DNA from: JAEYZS01 sp964469265
GTDB taxonomy: Bacteria; Bdellovibrionota; Bdellovibrionia; Bdellovibrionales; JAEYZS01
Direction of reading: 5' to 3'
Length of the DNA stretch: 64,000 nt
Assembly (NCBI GenBank): GCA_964469265.1
Contig: CAYXYF010000002.1
Span: forward strand, 81,656 to 145,655
Shown here piece after piece: positions 25,957 to 35,251 of this stretch. Every line of letters starts with the position of its first letter. The stretch's first letter is position 1. Both the position numbers and the translations under genes were made by a program. The notes below the pieces were generated by a model. That model had not been told where the DNA came from. It did no database searches and saw only the letters and a list, made by a program, of their open reading frames with translations.

Positions 25957-26505
25957 TTAGAAATGCGATCTTTGTTTGTAGGTCGCGAAGGATGAAGAGC
26001 CTTGATCCCGTTGCGATAGCAACGGTTCGTTAATCTTCCACTGGATATCTAATTCTGGATCATTCCACACTATGTTTCCTTCACCATGAGGATTATACCC
26101 TTCATCGACTTTATAAAGGACATCAGCCCCTTCTTCGCTTAGAACCGCGAAACCGTGCGCGAATCCTGCAGGTATCCAAAACCAGGTTGGATCATCGCCT
26201 CGCAAGGCCAACGCTACTGATTTTCCAAATGTTTTCGAGTTTTTTCTAATGTCTACCGCAACATCTAGTATTTCGCCTCTTGTACAAGTCACTAACTTAG
26301 ATTGTGGTTTATCGAACTGATAATGGAGCCCTCTCAACGTTTTGAATGCCGACCGCGAAAAATTATCTTGAACGAATCTATTTGAAATACCAAGTTCCTC
26401 GAGGACATTGCTTTTAAAACGTTCGCAAAAAAAACCTCGTGAGTCCCTAAATAGTTTAGGCTTTAGGAGTAGCAGATCCTCAATATCAAATTTTTCTACC
26501 TTCAT
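25957..26505 (-). CDS. rfbC: dTDP-4-dehydrorhamnose 3,5-epimerase
   Basis: A 182-residue cupin-type epimerase, third enzyme of dTDP-L-rhamnose synthesis. Family features include LKPKLFRDSRGFFCERF at the N-terminus, catalytic His in LRGLHYQ, and the segment FWIPAGFAHGFAVLSEEGADVLYK. The frame extends to 26556, but the ATG at 26505 has AAGGAACG before it and overlaps the rfbD stop by 4 bp, a translational coupling arrangement. The length is normal. Confidence 0.94.
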   Translation of the reverse strand: MKVEKFDIEDLLLLKPKLFRDSRGFFCERFKSNVLEELGISNRFVQDNFSRSAFKTLRGLHYQFDKPQSKLVTCTRGEILDVAVDIRKNSKTFGKSVALALRGDDPTWFWIPAGFAHGFAVLSEEGADVLYKVDEGYNPHGEGNIVWNDPELDIQWKINEPLLSQRDQGSSSFATYKQRSHF

Positions 26506-27368
26506 AAACGTTCCTTTAAAGTTTTCGCTATACAGTCGCTCAACGATACTTCCCAATGTGGCAAAGTTATACCAAACTTTTCTTCTAGCTTGTCGGACGA
26601 CAGCCGCGAATTAAGGGGACGAGCTACCTCTGTGCGGTAGTCGTTAGATCTTATGGGGAAGATCTCTTTTGTTTGGATCTTTAAACCTTTGTCCTCACAA
26701 AGCGATTTAATTTTAATTGCAAACTCATACCAGCTACAATAACTAGGAGCGGACAAATGATACAAACCAAAAGATTCTGGTTTCTCCAGTAAACTCCATG
26801 TTGCTTTGGCGAGCTCTATGGCGTAATTAGGTGCCCCGATTTGATCGTCAACAATTCTTAATGTATCTCGCTGCTGGAATAACTTCACCATCGTTTTGAC
26901 GAAGTTATGTCCGAATTCGCTATAAATCCAAGATGTCCTAAAGACATAGGAATTACCAACCGCTAAAATTCCTTTTTCACTTTCTAGTTTTGACGCCCCA
27001 TACACATTTAATGGATTAGGGATGCTTTCTTCGGTCCATGGCCTCTCACCTGTTCCATCAAACACGTAATCCGTCGAATAATGTACAAAGGTAGCGGAAT
27101 TTTTCTTGCACCATAGTGCTATCTTCACGGGTGTTTCTGAATTTATTAAAAAACAGAGATCTTTATCTTTTTCGGCTTGATCTACCTTTGTGTAAGCAAC
27201 TGTATTAATGACATGAGTAGGATTTAAAGCTTTTAGTTGCTCTTCAATACCCCCATAATTTTCGAAGGGGGCTTGTTGCCGTGATAAATAGATCACATTC
27301 TTATTCTTTTGCGTTGCCTGAAGAGCTCGACCTAACTGTCCACTACTTCCTAAAACCACAATACGCAT
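26502..27368 (-). CDS. rfbD: dTDP-4-dehydrorhamnose reductase
   Basis: A 288-residue short-chain dehydrogenase/reductase-type protein, last enzyme of dTDP-L-rhamnose synthesis. The N-terminal nucleotide loop is VLGSSGQLGRAL, the catalytic YxxxK is YGASKLESE, and FVHYSTDYVFDGTGERPWTEE is a family signature. Its start abuts the rfbA stop (27369), and its stop overlaps the rfbC start, so the three genes form one operon. Confidence 0.94.
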   Translation of the reverse strand: MRIVVLGSSGQLGRALQATQKNKNVIYLSRQQAPFENYGGIEEQLKALNPTHVINTVAYTKVDQAEKDKDLCFLINSETPVKIALWCKKNSATFVHYSTDYVFDGTGERPWTEESIPNPLNVYGASKLESEKGILAVGNSYVFRTSWIYSEFGHNFVKTMVKLFQQRDTLRIVDDQIGAPNYAIELAKATWSLLEKPESFGLYHLSAPSYCSWYEFAIKIKSLCEDKGLKIQTKEIFPIRSNDYRTEVARPLNSRLSSDKLEEKFGITLPHWEVSLSDCIAKTLKERL

Positions 27369-28241
27369 CTATAGGAGCCTCTTTGCCCTTTGCTTTAAGT
27401 ATGTACCGTAACCTGAGCTTGCGTATGCTTCAGCCATAGTAATGAATTTGTCTTTTGTGATAAAGCCTTTCTCAAAAGCAATTTCCTCTAAACACGCAAT
27501 TTTTAAACCCTGTCTTTGCTCAATAGTCTGTACAAATAGAGAAGAACTCAATAGCGACTCATGAGTTCCAGTGTCGAGCCATGCCGTTCCTCTACCCAGT
27601 AACTCAACTTTTAATTTTTCGTCTTGCAGATAGCCACGGTTTAAATCGGTAATTTCAAGCTCACCCCTCTTAGAAGGCTGTAACATTTTTGTTCTTTCAC
27701 AAACTGTATGATCGTAAAAATACAAACCAGTGACCGCCCAGGACGATTTAGGACTCAGGGGTTTTTCCTCGATACTCAGCGCCCTTCCTTCCTTATCAAA
27801 CTCAACAACACCGTATCGCTCAGGATCACTAACTTGGTAGCCAAAGACCACAGCGCCATCCTCTATTTCCGATGCTGCTTGAACTTGCTTCGGAACATCG
27901 TGACCATAAAAAATATTGTCTCCAAGTATTAAACAAACAGGAGAGCCTCCGATGAACTTCTCTCCAATTAAAAATGCCTGCGCGATACCCTCGGGTTCTG
28001 GTTGTACTTCATAAGAAATAGAAATCCCAAACTGACTTCCATCCTGGAATAGATTTTGAATTAATGGGATATCCCTTGGGGTACTGATAATCAAAATATC
28101 TGCAATGCCAGCCAACATCAGAGTTGATAAAGGGTAATAAATAGTAGGCTTGTCATAAACAGGCAATAGTTGTTTCGACACCGTCAAAGTTGATGGAAAA
28201 AGTCTGGTACCAGATCCTCCCGCTAATATAATTCCCTTCAT
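27369..28241 (-). CDS. rfbA: Glucose-1-phosphate thymidylyltransferase
   Basis: A 290-residue nucleotidyltransferase that makes dTDP-glucose from dTTP and glucose 1-phosphate. Signature GIILAGGSGTRLFPSTLTVSKQLLPVYDKP, then ILGDNIFYG and GTAWLDTGTHESLL. The ATG at 28241 (AGGAGA upstream) matches the family start; the frame reaches back to 28262. It is the first gene of the rfbA-rfbD-rfbC-GT2 unit. rfbB (dTDP-glucose 4,6-dehydratase), which is needed for the same pathway, is not in the window. Confidence 0.95.
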   Translation of the reverse strand: MKGIILAGGSGTRLFPSTLTVSKQLLPVYDKPTIYYPLSTLMLAGIADILIISTPRDIPLIQNLFQDGSQFGISISYEVQPEPEGIAQAFLIGEKFIGGSPVCLILGDNIFYGHDVPKQVQAASEIEDGAVVFGYQVSDPERYGVVEFDKEGRALSIEEKPLSPKSSWAVTGLYFYDHTVCERTKMLQPSKRGELEITDLNRGYLQDEKLKVELLGRGTAWLDTGTHESLLSSSLFVQTIEQRQGLKIACLEEIAFEKGFITKDKFITMAEAYASSGYGTYLKQRAKRLL

Positions 28242-28365
28242 GGTCTCTCCTGCATTATTCATACAACAAAGTAGGCTATTAAAGCCATTTTTATCAGACG
28301 TTTCGCAATGAGTAAACCGCTGAGTTTAACTAATTTAAGCTATATTATAGGCTTGGAGGTGATGA

Positions 28366-29226
28366 ATGAAGGTCTACGACTGTTTTGCTTTTTTTAATGA
28401 ACTAGACTTGTTGGAACTTAGACTTGAAGAATTGGATAGCCTGGTAGATTACTTCGTCTTAGTTGAGGCTACTCGAACATTTTCTAAAAAACCTAAGCCT
28501 CTTTTCTTTAAAGAAAACCGAGATCGCTATTCGAAATTTGAAAAAAAAATTATTCATGTCGTAGTTGATAAGTTTCCGACGATTTGGACCAAGCTTCGTC
28601 CAGTGACAACATGGCATTATGATAATCACCAAAAACAACAGGCGATCGCAGGGCTCACTAAAGCAAACGAAAACGATATGATTATTTTTTCTGACCTCGA
28701 TGAAATTCCCCACGCTAGAAGCTTATCATCAGCACTCGCATCCGCATCCAAATATAAGGTTTTCGAACAAACTCAAGCTATGTATTTTTTAAACAACGTC
28801 GCTAGAATAATTTACGATTATGATAAGAAAGCTATAGCCCAGCAAAATCGTGATGGATTTGGAAGATGGCGTGGTTCAGTTATGACCCAGAAGAAGCATA
28901 TCAAAACCTTTAAAAAATTTAGGCAAATAAGGGAAAGAGAGAATAGCGACATTGAAATTATTCGAGATGGAGGATGGCATCTTACATACATGGGGGGAAT
29001 CGATTCGGTAGTTTATAAAATGACATCGGCCTCTCATACTGAGTATTCCAGCGCTGAATACACCAGCCCCGATGCGATATGGGATTCAATAATGTCAGGT
29101 ACAGATCATCTTCAGTGTGGAGAAAAATATGAACTATTCTCCATCAATGATCCTAATATTCCGTATTTATCCGCGTTTAAAAACAATCCCCAAAAATGGG
29201 CGCACATGATTCGCGAGCCAAAGTAA
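28366..29226 (+). CDS. Family 17-like glycosyltransferase
   Basis: A 286-residue protein that resembles GT17 (the beta-1,4-N-acetylglucosaminyltransferase III family) over its length: YDCFAFFNELDLLELRLEEL at the N-terminus, FVLVEATRTFSKKPKPLFF, then NENDMIIFSDLDEIPH with a probable DxD at Asp110/Asp112. The C-terminal GGWHLTYMGGIDSVVYKM is also typical. A GGAGGTG SD precedes the ATG. It is divergent from rfbA, so it probably acts on the same surface polysaccharide. The acceptor and donor sugar cannot be read from the sequence. Confidence 0.82.
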   Translation: MKVYDCFAFFNELDLLELRLEELDSLVDYFVLVEATRTFSKKPKPLFFKENRDRYSKFEKKIIHVVVDKFPTIWTKLRPVTTWHYDNHQKQQAIAGLTKANENDMIIFSDLDEIPHARSLSSALASASKYKVFEQTQAMYFLNNVARIIYDYDKKAIAQQNRDGFGRWRGSVMTQKKHIKTFKKFRQIRERENSDIEIIRDGGWHLTYMGGIDSVVYKMTSASHTEYSSAEYTSPDAIWDSIMSGTDHLQCGEKYELFSINDPNIPYLSAFKNNPQKWAHMIREPK

Positions 29227-29227
29227 T

Positions 29228-29410
29228 TTACTGCAAGTCTTCGCCTATGGTTTGGACAAGCTCGTTCCAGGCTTTAATTAGGAATCCTGGGTCGGATTCG
29301 TCCCTATGGACAACGCCGCGGACAATGATGGCGGCAATGCCTACTACAATTACCATTAGCAAAATGTATTCAATGATAACTTGTCCGCTCTGCTTTTTGG
29401 TTGGGCTCAT
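29228..29410 (-). CDS. Flp-type (type IVb) pilin or pseudopilin
   Basis: A 60-residue protein. After a basic Ser/Gln leader it shows G/QVIIEYILLMVIVVGIAAIIV, the Flp prepilin pattern: cleavage after Gly, Glu at +5 and Tyr at +6 of the mature chain, then a hydrophobic helix. A short polar C-terminus follows. It would be processed by a TadV-type prepilin peptidase and assembled by a Tad system; no tad genes are visible here. Its start overlaps the end of the 29410 gene by one base, so the two are co-translated. Confidence 0.75.
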   Translation of the reverse strand: MSPTKKQSGQVIIEYILLMVIVVGIAAIIVRGVVHRDESDPGFLIKAWNELVQTIGEDLQ

Positions 29411-29874
29411 TATTCTGCCTTAAAGTTGTCCCTCACGTACGCCAGAATGTCATCACGAGTTTTATCGGATAAAGGACCATTTACACCGATAACAACATCT
29501 CGCTCCATTTGAGCAACCGCAAAGTCTGCGTCTTTATCAAATGATTGAGCAAATAATTCTTTATTCGGATAGATCATAACAAAAAGAGTGCTCTTAGGCT
29601 CTCTTCTCATTGTTTCAAGAGATCTTTCCTCAGCTGTTGATTCTTCTTTAAATGTTTTTGATTGTAATGAGAAATAAATTTTTAAAGCTTCAGGCTCTTG
29701 AGCTTGTGTAAAGTAAACTCTCAATGGTCCATCAAAAATTGCCGTATTAAATGACGGATGAAAAAACTTTGATTTTAAAATTCGAGTCGTTGCGTTTTCT
29801 AACGAATACTTTTCTGCTATTCGCCTAGCTTCCTGACTTTCGATGTTGTCATTTTCTAAAGTTAAATTTTCCAC
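29410..29874 (-). CDS. Conserved-looking protein of unknown function
   Basis: About 154 residues from a GTG at 29874, which has a GGGGGGAC SD 5 nt upstream; a TTG start at 29901 gives 163 residues but no SD. It is soluble, mostly charged, with a strand-rich middle (GPLRVYFTQAQEPEALKIYFSLQ, STLFVMIYPNKELFAQ). There is no signal or membrane segment. It directly precedes and overlaps the Flp-type pilin gene, so a role with that pilin is possible, but I recognise no family. Confidence 0.6.
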   Translation of the reverse strand: MENLTLENDNIESQEARRIAEKYSLENATTRILKSKFFHPSFNTAIFDGPLRVYFTQAQEPEALKIYFSLQSKTFKEESTAEERSLETMRREPKSTLFVMIYPNKELFAQSFDKDADFAVAQMERDVVIGVNGPLSDKTRDDILAYVRDNFKAE

Positions 29875-29943
29875 GCTGTCCCCCCAATTGATGTCGTACA
29901 ACTGTATTAAATTAGAGGTTTTGTTTAAAAGGCAAAGGTTATT

Positions 29944-31164
29944 TTAACTTTTTTGACGTAAAGGTCTAGCTTCCTTAAATACCTGCGTAACCGCATTTTT
30001 TCCGACTTGGTAAAACAAATCCTTCCACGAACAATTCACAACTGCAAAATCCGCAAGCTTTCCTGGTTCTAGAGAGCCTAAATCACTTTCTAAGCCCAAC
30101 GCAAAACTCGGCGCCACGGTCCAAGCCGAAATAACTTCAAATAATTTCATTTTCATTTCTTTTCTCGCAAGTAAACCTACAAACTGCAAATCCTGGGTAG
30201 GGCTACTTCCTGGGTTAAAATCTGTAGAAAGCGCTACACGAGCGCCCTTATCAAGCAACTGTCGTGCAGGAGGGTATGGAACATTGGTGTAAAAGTCCGC
30301 GGTTGGAATAAACACGCAGGTTGTTTCCGCCTTGGCTAAGACATTGATATCTTCTGATGACAGATAGTTTAAATGGTCGATTGATTTTGCACCCATGCGA
30401 ACAGCAAACTGCGCTCCCTCTGATGGATTGAGTTGATTTGTATGCGCGATGATTTCAAAGCCAAGCTCTTTTGCGGCAGTAAAATACTTTCGGGCATGAT
30501 CTAGGTTAAAATAATTTTTCTCAATGAAAATATCGGCTCTATTGGTGTGCTTTTTTACTTTCTTTAAATCATCAATGACCGACTTGATGTAACTTTCAAG
30601 ATCCTTATCTTTGGGTTTTGCGTGGGGGCCTAAATACGTCGGTACAACTCGGACGGATTTTATTTGGTTTGCGACCTTTAGCATTTTAGTTTCATTTTTA
30701 AAATCCAGTCCGTATCCACTTTTTATTTCAACCGTCGTTACGCCTTGTTTTAAAAAGTTTTGGGCGCGCTCTTCTGCAAGTTCAAGTAACTTTTTTTCTG
30801 AAGTTTTTCTTGTATGCTCAACCGTACTTACGATTCCACCACCGGCCTCAGCAATTTCTTGATAACTCTTTCCTTGAAATTTCATTTCAAATTCATAGCC
30901 GCGGTTGCCGCCAAAGACCATGTGCGTATGGCATTCCAAAAATCCTGGTAAGACGGTTTGACCTTTTAGATCAATTTGCTTTGCTTTTTTATATTCTTTC
31001 GGAAGCCTCTTTCGTGTACCGACCCAAACGACCCTTTTTTTATCAGTCACTATTACTGCGTCTTTGATAATGGTTAGATCATCTTCAGTAAGGTTGCGCC
31101 CCTGCTTTTTTGCACTGCCTTGCAGAGTTAAGCATTCCGAAATATTTGTGAAAACCTTTACCAT
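29944..31164 (-). CDS. hutI: Imidazolonepropionase
   Basis: A 406-residue amidohydrolase, third step of histidine degradation: hydrolysis of imidazolone-5-propionate to N-formimino-L-glutamate. Metal ligands are visible in LPGFLECHTHMVFGGNRGYEF (HxH), in FEIIAHTNQLNP, and in RVALSTDFNPGSSP (Asp). Length and order match the family. Its start overlaps the end of hutU by 7 bp, so the two are translationally coupled. No hutG or hutF is in the window, so the formiminoglutamate step is encoded elsewhere. Confidence 0.96.
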   Translation of the reverse strand: MVKVFTNISECLTLQGSAKKQGRNLTEDDLTIIKDAVIVTDKKRVVWVGTRKRLPKEYKKAKQIDLKGQTVLPGFLECHTHMVFGGNRGYEFEMKFQGKSYQEIAEAGGGIVSTVEHTRKTSEKKLLELAEERAQNFLKQGVTTVEIKSGYGLDFKNETKMLKVANQIKSVRVVPTYLGPHAKPKDKDLESYIKSVIDDLKKVKKHTNRADIFIEKNYFNLDHARKYFTAAKELGFEIIAHTNQLNPSEGAQFAVRMGAKSIDHLNYLSSEDINVLAKAETTCVFIPTADFYTNVPYPPARQLLDKGARVALSTDFNPGSSPTQDLQFVGLLARKEMKMKLFEVISAWTVAPSFALGLESDLGSLEPGKLADFAVVNCSWKDLFYQVGKNAVTQVFKEARPLRQKS

Positions 31165-32801
31165 ATTAAATCTAATCCGCGCTCTTCTGCGCTTTTACGT
31201 GCGTCTTCGTATCCGGCATCCATGTGGCGATATAAACCCATTCCTGGATCGATGGTTAAGACACGCTTTAACCTTTTATCTGCTGCCTCTGTTCCGTCTG
31301 CTACGATCACTTGTCCTGCGTGGAGTGAATAGCCCATGCCCACTCCTCCACCGTGATGGAAGCTTACCCAAGTTGATCCGCCTGCTATATTTGAGAACGC
31401 GTTGAGGATTGGCCAATCAGCTACAGCATCTGAGCCATCTTTCATTGCTTCAGTCTCTCTGTTTGGTGAGGCTACAGACCCACAATCAAGGTGGTCTCTT
31501 CCGATGACAATCGGAGCACTGACCTTTCCAGTTCGGACAAGCTCATTGAATTTCAATCCCGCCAGTGCACGTTCTCCATACTCAAGCCAGCAGATGCGTG
31601 CAGGCAAGCCTTGGAACTTGATGCGTTCTTGGGCCATATCAAGCCATTTCATTAAAGGTTTTTTATGAGGGAAAAGCTCCCGAATAGCGTTGTCAGTCAC
31701 TTCAATGTCTTTAGGGTCACCTGAAAGAGCAACCCATCTGAACGGTCCTGAGCCTTTGCAAAAAAGCGGTCTAATGTATTCTGGAACAAAACCTGGAATA
31801 TCAAATGCGTTTTCTACTCCGCCCTTTTGAGCCATCGCGCGAATGTTGTTTCCATAATCAAAAGTTATTGCGCCACGCTTTTTCATTTCAAGCATACCTT
31901 GAACATGACTTGCAATGCTTTGGATTGATCTTTCAACATAGGTCTTTGGATCGCTTTTTCGTAAATCACCTGCTTGCTTAAGATCAAGTCCTTTAGGAAT
32001 ATAACCCACCAATGGATCGTGCGCGGATGTTTGATCAGTGAGAAGGTCTGGAATAAAGTTCCGCTTGATAAGTTCATGAATCACTTCGCTCATGTTTCCA
32101 CAAAGTGCAATGCTGACAGCCTTACCTTCAGCCTTGTATTTATTTACTCTTTCAATTGCATCATCAATATCGGTCGCTAATTCATCAACGTATTTTGTAT
32201 CAAGGCGCTTTTGGATACGTGTCGGATCTACCTCAACACCTAAGACCACAGCTCCAGCAAAAACCCCTGCTAAAGGCTGAGCGCCACCCATGCCACCAAG
32301 CCCCGCGGTGAGGAGCACCTTACCTTTTAAGTCGCCGCCGAAGTGTTTTCTTCCAGCTTCAACAAATGTCTCATAGGTTCCTTGAACAATCCCCTGGCTG
32401 CCAATATAAATCCACGACCCAGCAGTCATTTGCCCATACATCATAAGACCTTTTTTATCGAGCTCATTAAAGTGTTCCCAGTTCGCCCAGTTGGGTACAA
32501 GGTTGGAGTTTGCAAGAAGAACTCTTGGCGCGTCTTCGTGGGTTTCAAAAATACCCACGGGCTTACCTGACTGAATAAGAAGTGATTGGTTATTTTCAAG
32601 ACGTTTTAAGCATTCTAAAATTTTATCATAGCATTCCCAGTTGCGAGCCGCTTTTCCAATACCACCATAGACAACAAGATCCTCTGGTCGTTCAGCAACA
32701 TCTGGATCAAGGTTGTTTTGAATCATTCTAAAAGCAGCTTCTTGAAGCCAACCTTTGCAATGGAGTTTTGTACCTGTCGGAGCCTTAACCGTTCTTGCCA
32801 T
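31158..32801 (-). CDS. hutU: Urocanate hydratase
   Basis: A 547-residue NAD-dependent lyase, second step of histidine degradation (urocanate to imidazolonepropionate). Family features are GIGKAARNW near the N-terminus, GQMTAGSWIYIGSQGIVQGTYET, LLTAGLGGMGGAQPLAG (NAD-binding) and DHLDCGSVASPNRETE with the catalytic-region Cys. The ATG at 32801 has AGAGGTG before it; a GTG two codons upstream is less likely. A 183-bp gap with no gene separates it from the FliG-like gene, and a hut promoter could lie there. Confidence 0.97.
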   Translation of the reverse strand: MARTVKAPTGTKLHCKGWLQEAAFRMIQNNLDPDVAERPEDLVVYGGIGKAARNWECYDKILECLKRLENNQSLLIQSGKPVGIFETHEDAPRVLLANSNLVPNWANWEHFNELDKKGLMMYGQMTAGSWIYIGSQGIVQGTYETFVEAGRKHFGGDLKGKVLLTAGLGGMGGAQPLAGVFAGAVVLGVEVDPTRIQKRLDTKYVDELATDIDDAIERVNKYKAEGKAVSIALCGNMSEVIHELIKRNFIPDLLTDQTSAHDPLVGYIPKGLDLKQAGDLRKSDPKTYVERSIQSIASHVQGMLEMKKRGAITFDYGNNIRAMAQKGGVENAFDIPGFVPEYIRPLFCKGSGPFRWVALSGDPKDIEVTDNAIRELFPHKKPLMKWLDMAQERIKFQGLPARICWLEYGERALAGLKFNELVRTGKVSAPIVIGRDHLDCGSVASPNRETEAMKDGSDAVADWPILNAFSNIAGGSTWVSFHHGGGVGMGYSLHAGQVIVADGTEAADKRLKRVLTIDPGMGLYRHMDAGYEDARKSAEERGLDLIW

Positions 32802-32984
32802 AAACACCTCTTTGAATAGGATTTTATAGCTACCACAGAAAGATACGAGTTCCTATCAAACGGTAAAGCTGTGCCTATGGTAGCAATACCGCGTTATGAG
32901 ATCTCTCATTTAGCAGATGCGAAACACTTGGGGAGAGATGCGACAGTACCTGGCGCGAGGCTCGCCCAAGGAAGTAACTACCTT

Positions 32985-33641
32985 TTAGGCGATTTTTTTG
33001 ATTTGGGCTAGCTTGCCTTCGGCTTGATTTAGTTTTTCTCGGAGAGAGGTGTTTTCGCCTTTGAGTTCGAAGATTTTTTTCTTAAGATCTTCAAGGTCTT
33101 TTGTTTCATGGATGCTCACTGTATCTACCTCAGTCTGCTTAATCACACTGTGGCCCGATCCCTGACCTGAAAGTAATTTATCTTCAAATTCCGAATTCAC
33201 CACCAGCTGAGGGTCGATGCGATCTAGATGCAAGAACCCGTCAGATATCATTTTTCTAACATGGGCTAAAATATGCATGAAGGATGTGGAAATTTCCGCA
33301 ACTTCGGGTTTACGCTCAGAAATGTCTTCTTCGATTTTTCTCCGGCGCGAATGATTTAAGGTCTTTAAGACACGGTCTTTTGAGTCTGTATCCATACCGA
33401 ACGTTGCAATAGCAATGGTCATGTCATTAAGGCTACCGCTGATTTCTGCAATGGTATTATCGTCCCAAGAAAAAATCTTTTTTACAGAGAGCATCTTTGT
33501 CTTTACAGCCTCGGCCCAATTCATATCCTCTTCTTCGATCATCTTAAGGAACTTTTCTTGCTTTTGTGGCCCACAAGTTTCCATCAAGATCAATAACTGT
33601 AAAAATCCACCTTTTTTCTTGTACCGCTCAAGCATTCCCAT
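32985..33641 (-). CDS. FliG-like protein with C-terminal coiled coil
   Basis: A 218-residue protein. Residues about 5-125 resemble the middle and C-terminal helical modules of the flagellar switch protein FliG: GFLQLLILMETCGPQKQEKFLKMIEEED, FSWDDNTIAEISGSLNDMTIAIATFGMDTDSK, and LNHSRRRKIEEDI. From about 175 the chain is a heptad coiled coil (LKKKIFELKGENTSLREKLN). There is no N-terminal FliF-binding domain. It has a strong SD (GAGAGGAG). It lies between hutH and hutU without any flagellar gene nearby. It could regulate a motility or surface machine, but no partner is known. Confidence 0.7.
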   Translation of the reverse strand: MGMLERYKKKGGFLQLLILMETCGPQKQEKFLKMIEEEDMNWAEAVKTKMLSVKKIFSWDDNTIAEISGSLNDMTIAIATFGMDTDSKDRVLKTLNHSRRRKIEEDISERKPEVAEISTSFMHILAHVRKMISDGFLHLDRIDPQLVVNSEFEDKLLSGQGSGHSVIKQTEVDTVSIHETKDLEDLKKKIFELKGENTSLREKLNQAEGKLAQIKKIA

Positions 33642-33720
33642 AGTTAGCTCCTCTCCAAATCCTTTCGGTAAATTGGAAGAGGAATATTAAAAAAACCTAA
33701 TTCTGTTTCACTTCGAGACA

Positions 33721-35238
33721 TTAGAGCTCAAGAACTGGCAAGACCTTTCCTAATTCGTCAGTGGAAATCAACTCACGAATCATCTTAATGTCGTTTGCGA
33801 ATATACGATCTTTTTCTGCAAAGGGAACCTTAGTGCGAATAAGATCGTAAGCTTTCTTAACAACTCCAGCTGGCTCAAGCGGCTTTAATAGGTCTAATGC
33901 TTGCGTTGCACTCAAAAGTTCCATTGCTACAACATTTTCTGCGTTATCAACAATTTGTCCAAACTTTCTTGCCGCAATGGTCCCCATGGAGACATGATCT
34001 TCTTTATCCGCTGACGTGGGAATGCTATCCACGGATGCTGGATGCGAAAGAATTTTATTTTCACTCACTAAAGAGGCTGCCGCCACTTGCACAATCATGT
34101 GTCCAGAATTTAAACCCGAATCAGGCGCTAAAAATGCAGGCAAGCCGCTCATCGCAGGATTAATGAGTTTTTCAATACGACACTCAGAAATATTTGCCAT
34201 TGCAGACATAGCGATGGCCATAAAATCCAGTTGAAAAGCCACGGGTTCACCGTGAAAGTTTCCGCATGATAAAATCTTGTCGTGCTCATCAAAAACCAAC
34301 GGATTATCGGTAGAAGAGTTTGCTTCAATTTCTAAAGTTTTTAATCCCGTTCTAAGAGCGTCTTTTGCAGCGCCGTGGACTTGAGGCATACATCTCAGAG
34401 AATATGCATCTTGTACTCGAGAGCAATTCGCGTGGCTCTCAGCTATGGGTGAAGTTTCTCCAAGAATTTTTAAAAGATTATTTGCAGTAACAGACTCACC
34501 AGGATGCGCTCTTGTTGCTGAAATTAACGGATCAAATGCTGTACGTGTACCTAACAACGCTTCAAGAGTCATTGCCCCTGCAAGATCCACTGTCCACGCA
34601 AGCCTTCTTGCTCGGTAAAGATGTAGCAACCCTACTGCCGTCATGACCTGACATCCGTTAATTAACGAAAGACCTTCTTTGGCTTGAAGCTCTAAAGGCT
34701 CAATTCCTTTTTCTTTTAAAACTCCTTCAACGGGAACTGCTTTTCCGTTTTGCCAAACTTCTCCCTCACCAATAATAGCTAGCGCTAAGTGTGATAGTGG
34801 AGCCAAGTCTCCGCTTGCTCCAACGCTTCCCTGTTGCGGAATAACAGGTACAAGATCGTTATTTAAAAATTCTAATATTTTTTCGACAACATCAACTCGT
34901 ATCCCGCTATGGCCTCTTGAAAGGGCATTGGCTCTTAAAAGCATTATCGCACGGGATTCCGCCTTCGTGAATGGTGCTCCCACCCCACAGCAGTGTGAAC
35001 GAATAAGATTCTTTTGTAACTCGACAAGATTCTCATCGGAAATTTTTACTGAACTGAGAGCGCCAAAGCCCGTGTTAACGCCGTAGACTGCCTCATTGTT
35101 TTTAAGTTTCCCGATAATGTAATCACGAGATTTTTGAATCAGCTTTTTTGAAGAATCACTTAAGCCTACTTTTGCATTGTTATGAGCGACATCCCAAACG
35201 TGATCTAGATTTAAACTCTCACCAGTGATCTTAATCAT
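33721..35238 (-). CDS. hutH: Histidine ammonia-lyase
   Basis: A 505-residue lyase that removes ammonia from L-histidine to give urocanate, the first hut step. The MIO cofactor triad Ala141-Ser142-Gly143 is in GSVGASGDLAPLSH, and other conserved parts are YGVNTGFGAL, ALLGTRTAFDP and NCSRVQDAYSLRCMPQVHGA. The length is normal. It starts 13 bp after the rpe stop on the same strand, so hut expression may be partly driven from the rpe/fmt/def operon. Confidence 0.97.
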   Translation of the reverse strand: MIKITGESLNLDHVWDVAHNNAKVGLSDSSKKLIQKSRDYIIGKLKNNEAVYGVNTGFGALSSVKISDENLVELQKNLIRSHCCGVGAPFTKAESRAIMLLRANALSRGHSGIRVDVVEKILEFLNNDLVPVIPQQGSVGASGDLAPLSHLALAIIGEGEVWQNGKAVPVEGVLKEKGIEPLELQAKEGLSLINGCQVMTAVGLLHLYRARRLAWTVDLAGAMTLEALLGTRTAFDPLISATRAHPGESVTANNLLKILGETSPIAESHANCSRVQDAYSLRCMPQVHGAAKDALRTGLKTLEIEANSSTDNPLVFDEHDKILSCGNFHGEPVAFQLDFMAIAMSAMANISECRIEKLINPAMSGLPAFLAPDSGLNSGHMIVQVAAASLVSENKILSHPASVDSIPTSADKEDHVSMGTIAARKFGQIVDNAENVVAMELLSATQALDLLKPLEPAGVVKKAYDLIRTKVPFAEKDRIFANDIKMIRELISTDELGKVLPVLEL

Positions 35239-35251
35239 TTTACTCTCTCCA

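Noticed and set aside
32802..32984. Hut operator or riboswitch in the gap before hutU
   Set aside because: Only short dyads such as ATGAG/CTCAT are present; none matches a known Hut operator or a clear aptamer.
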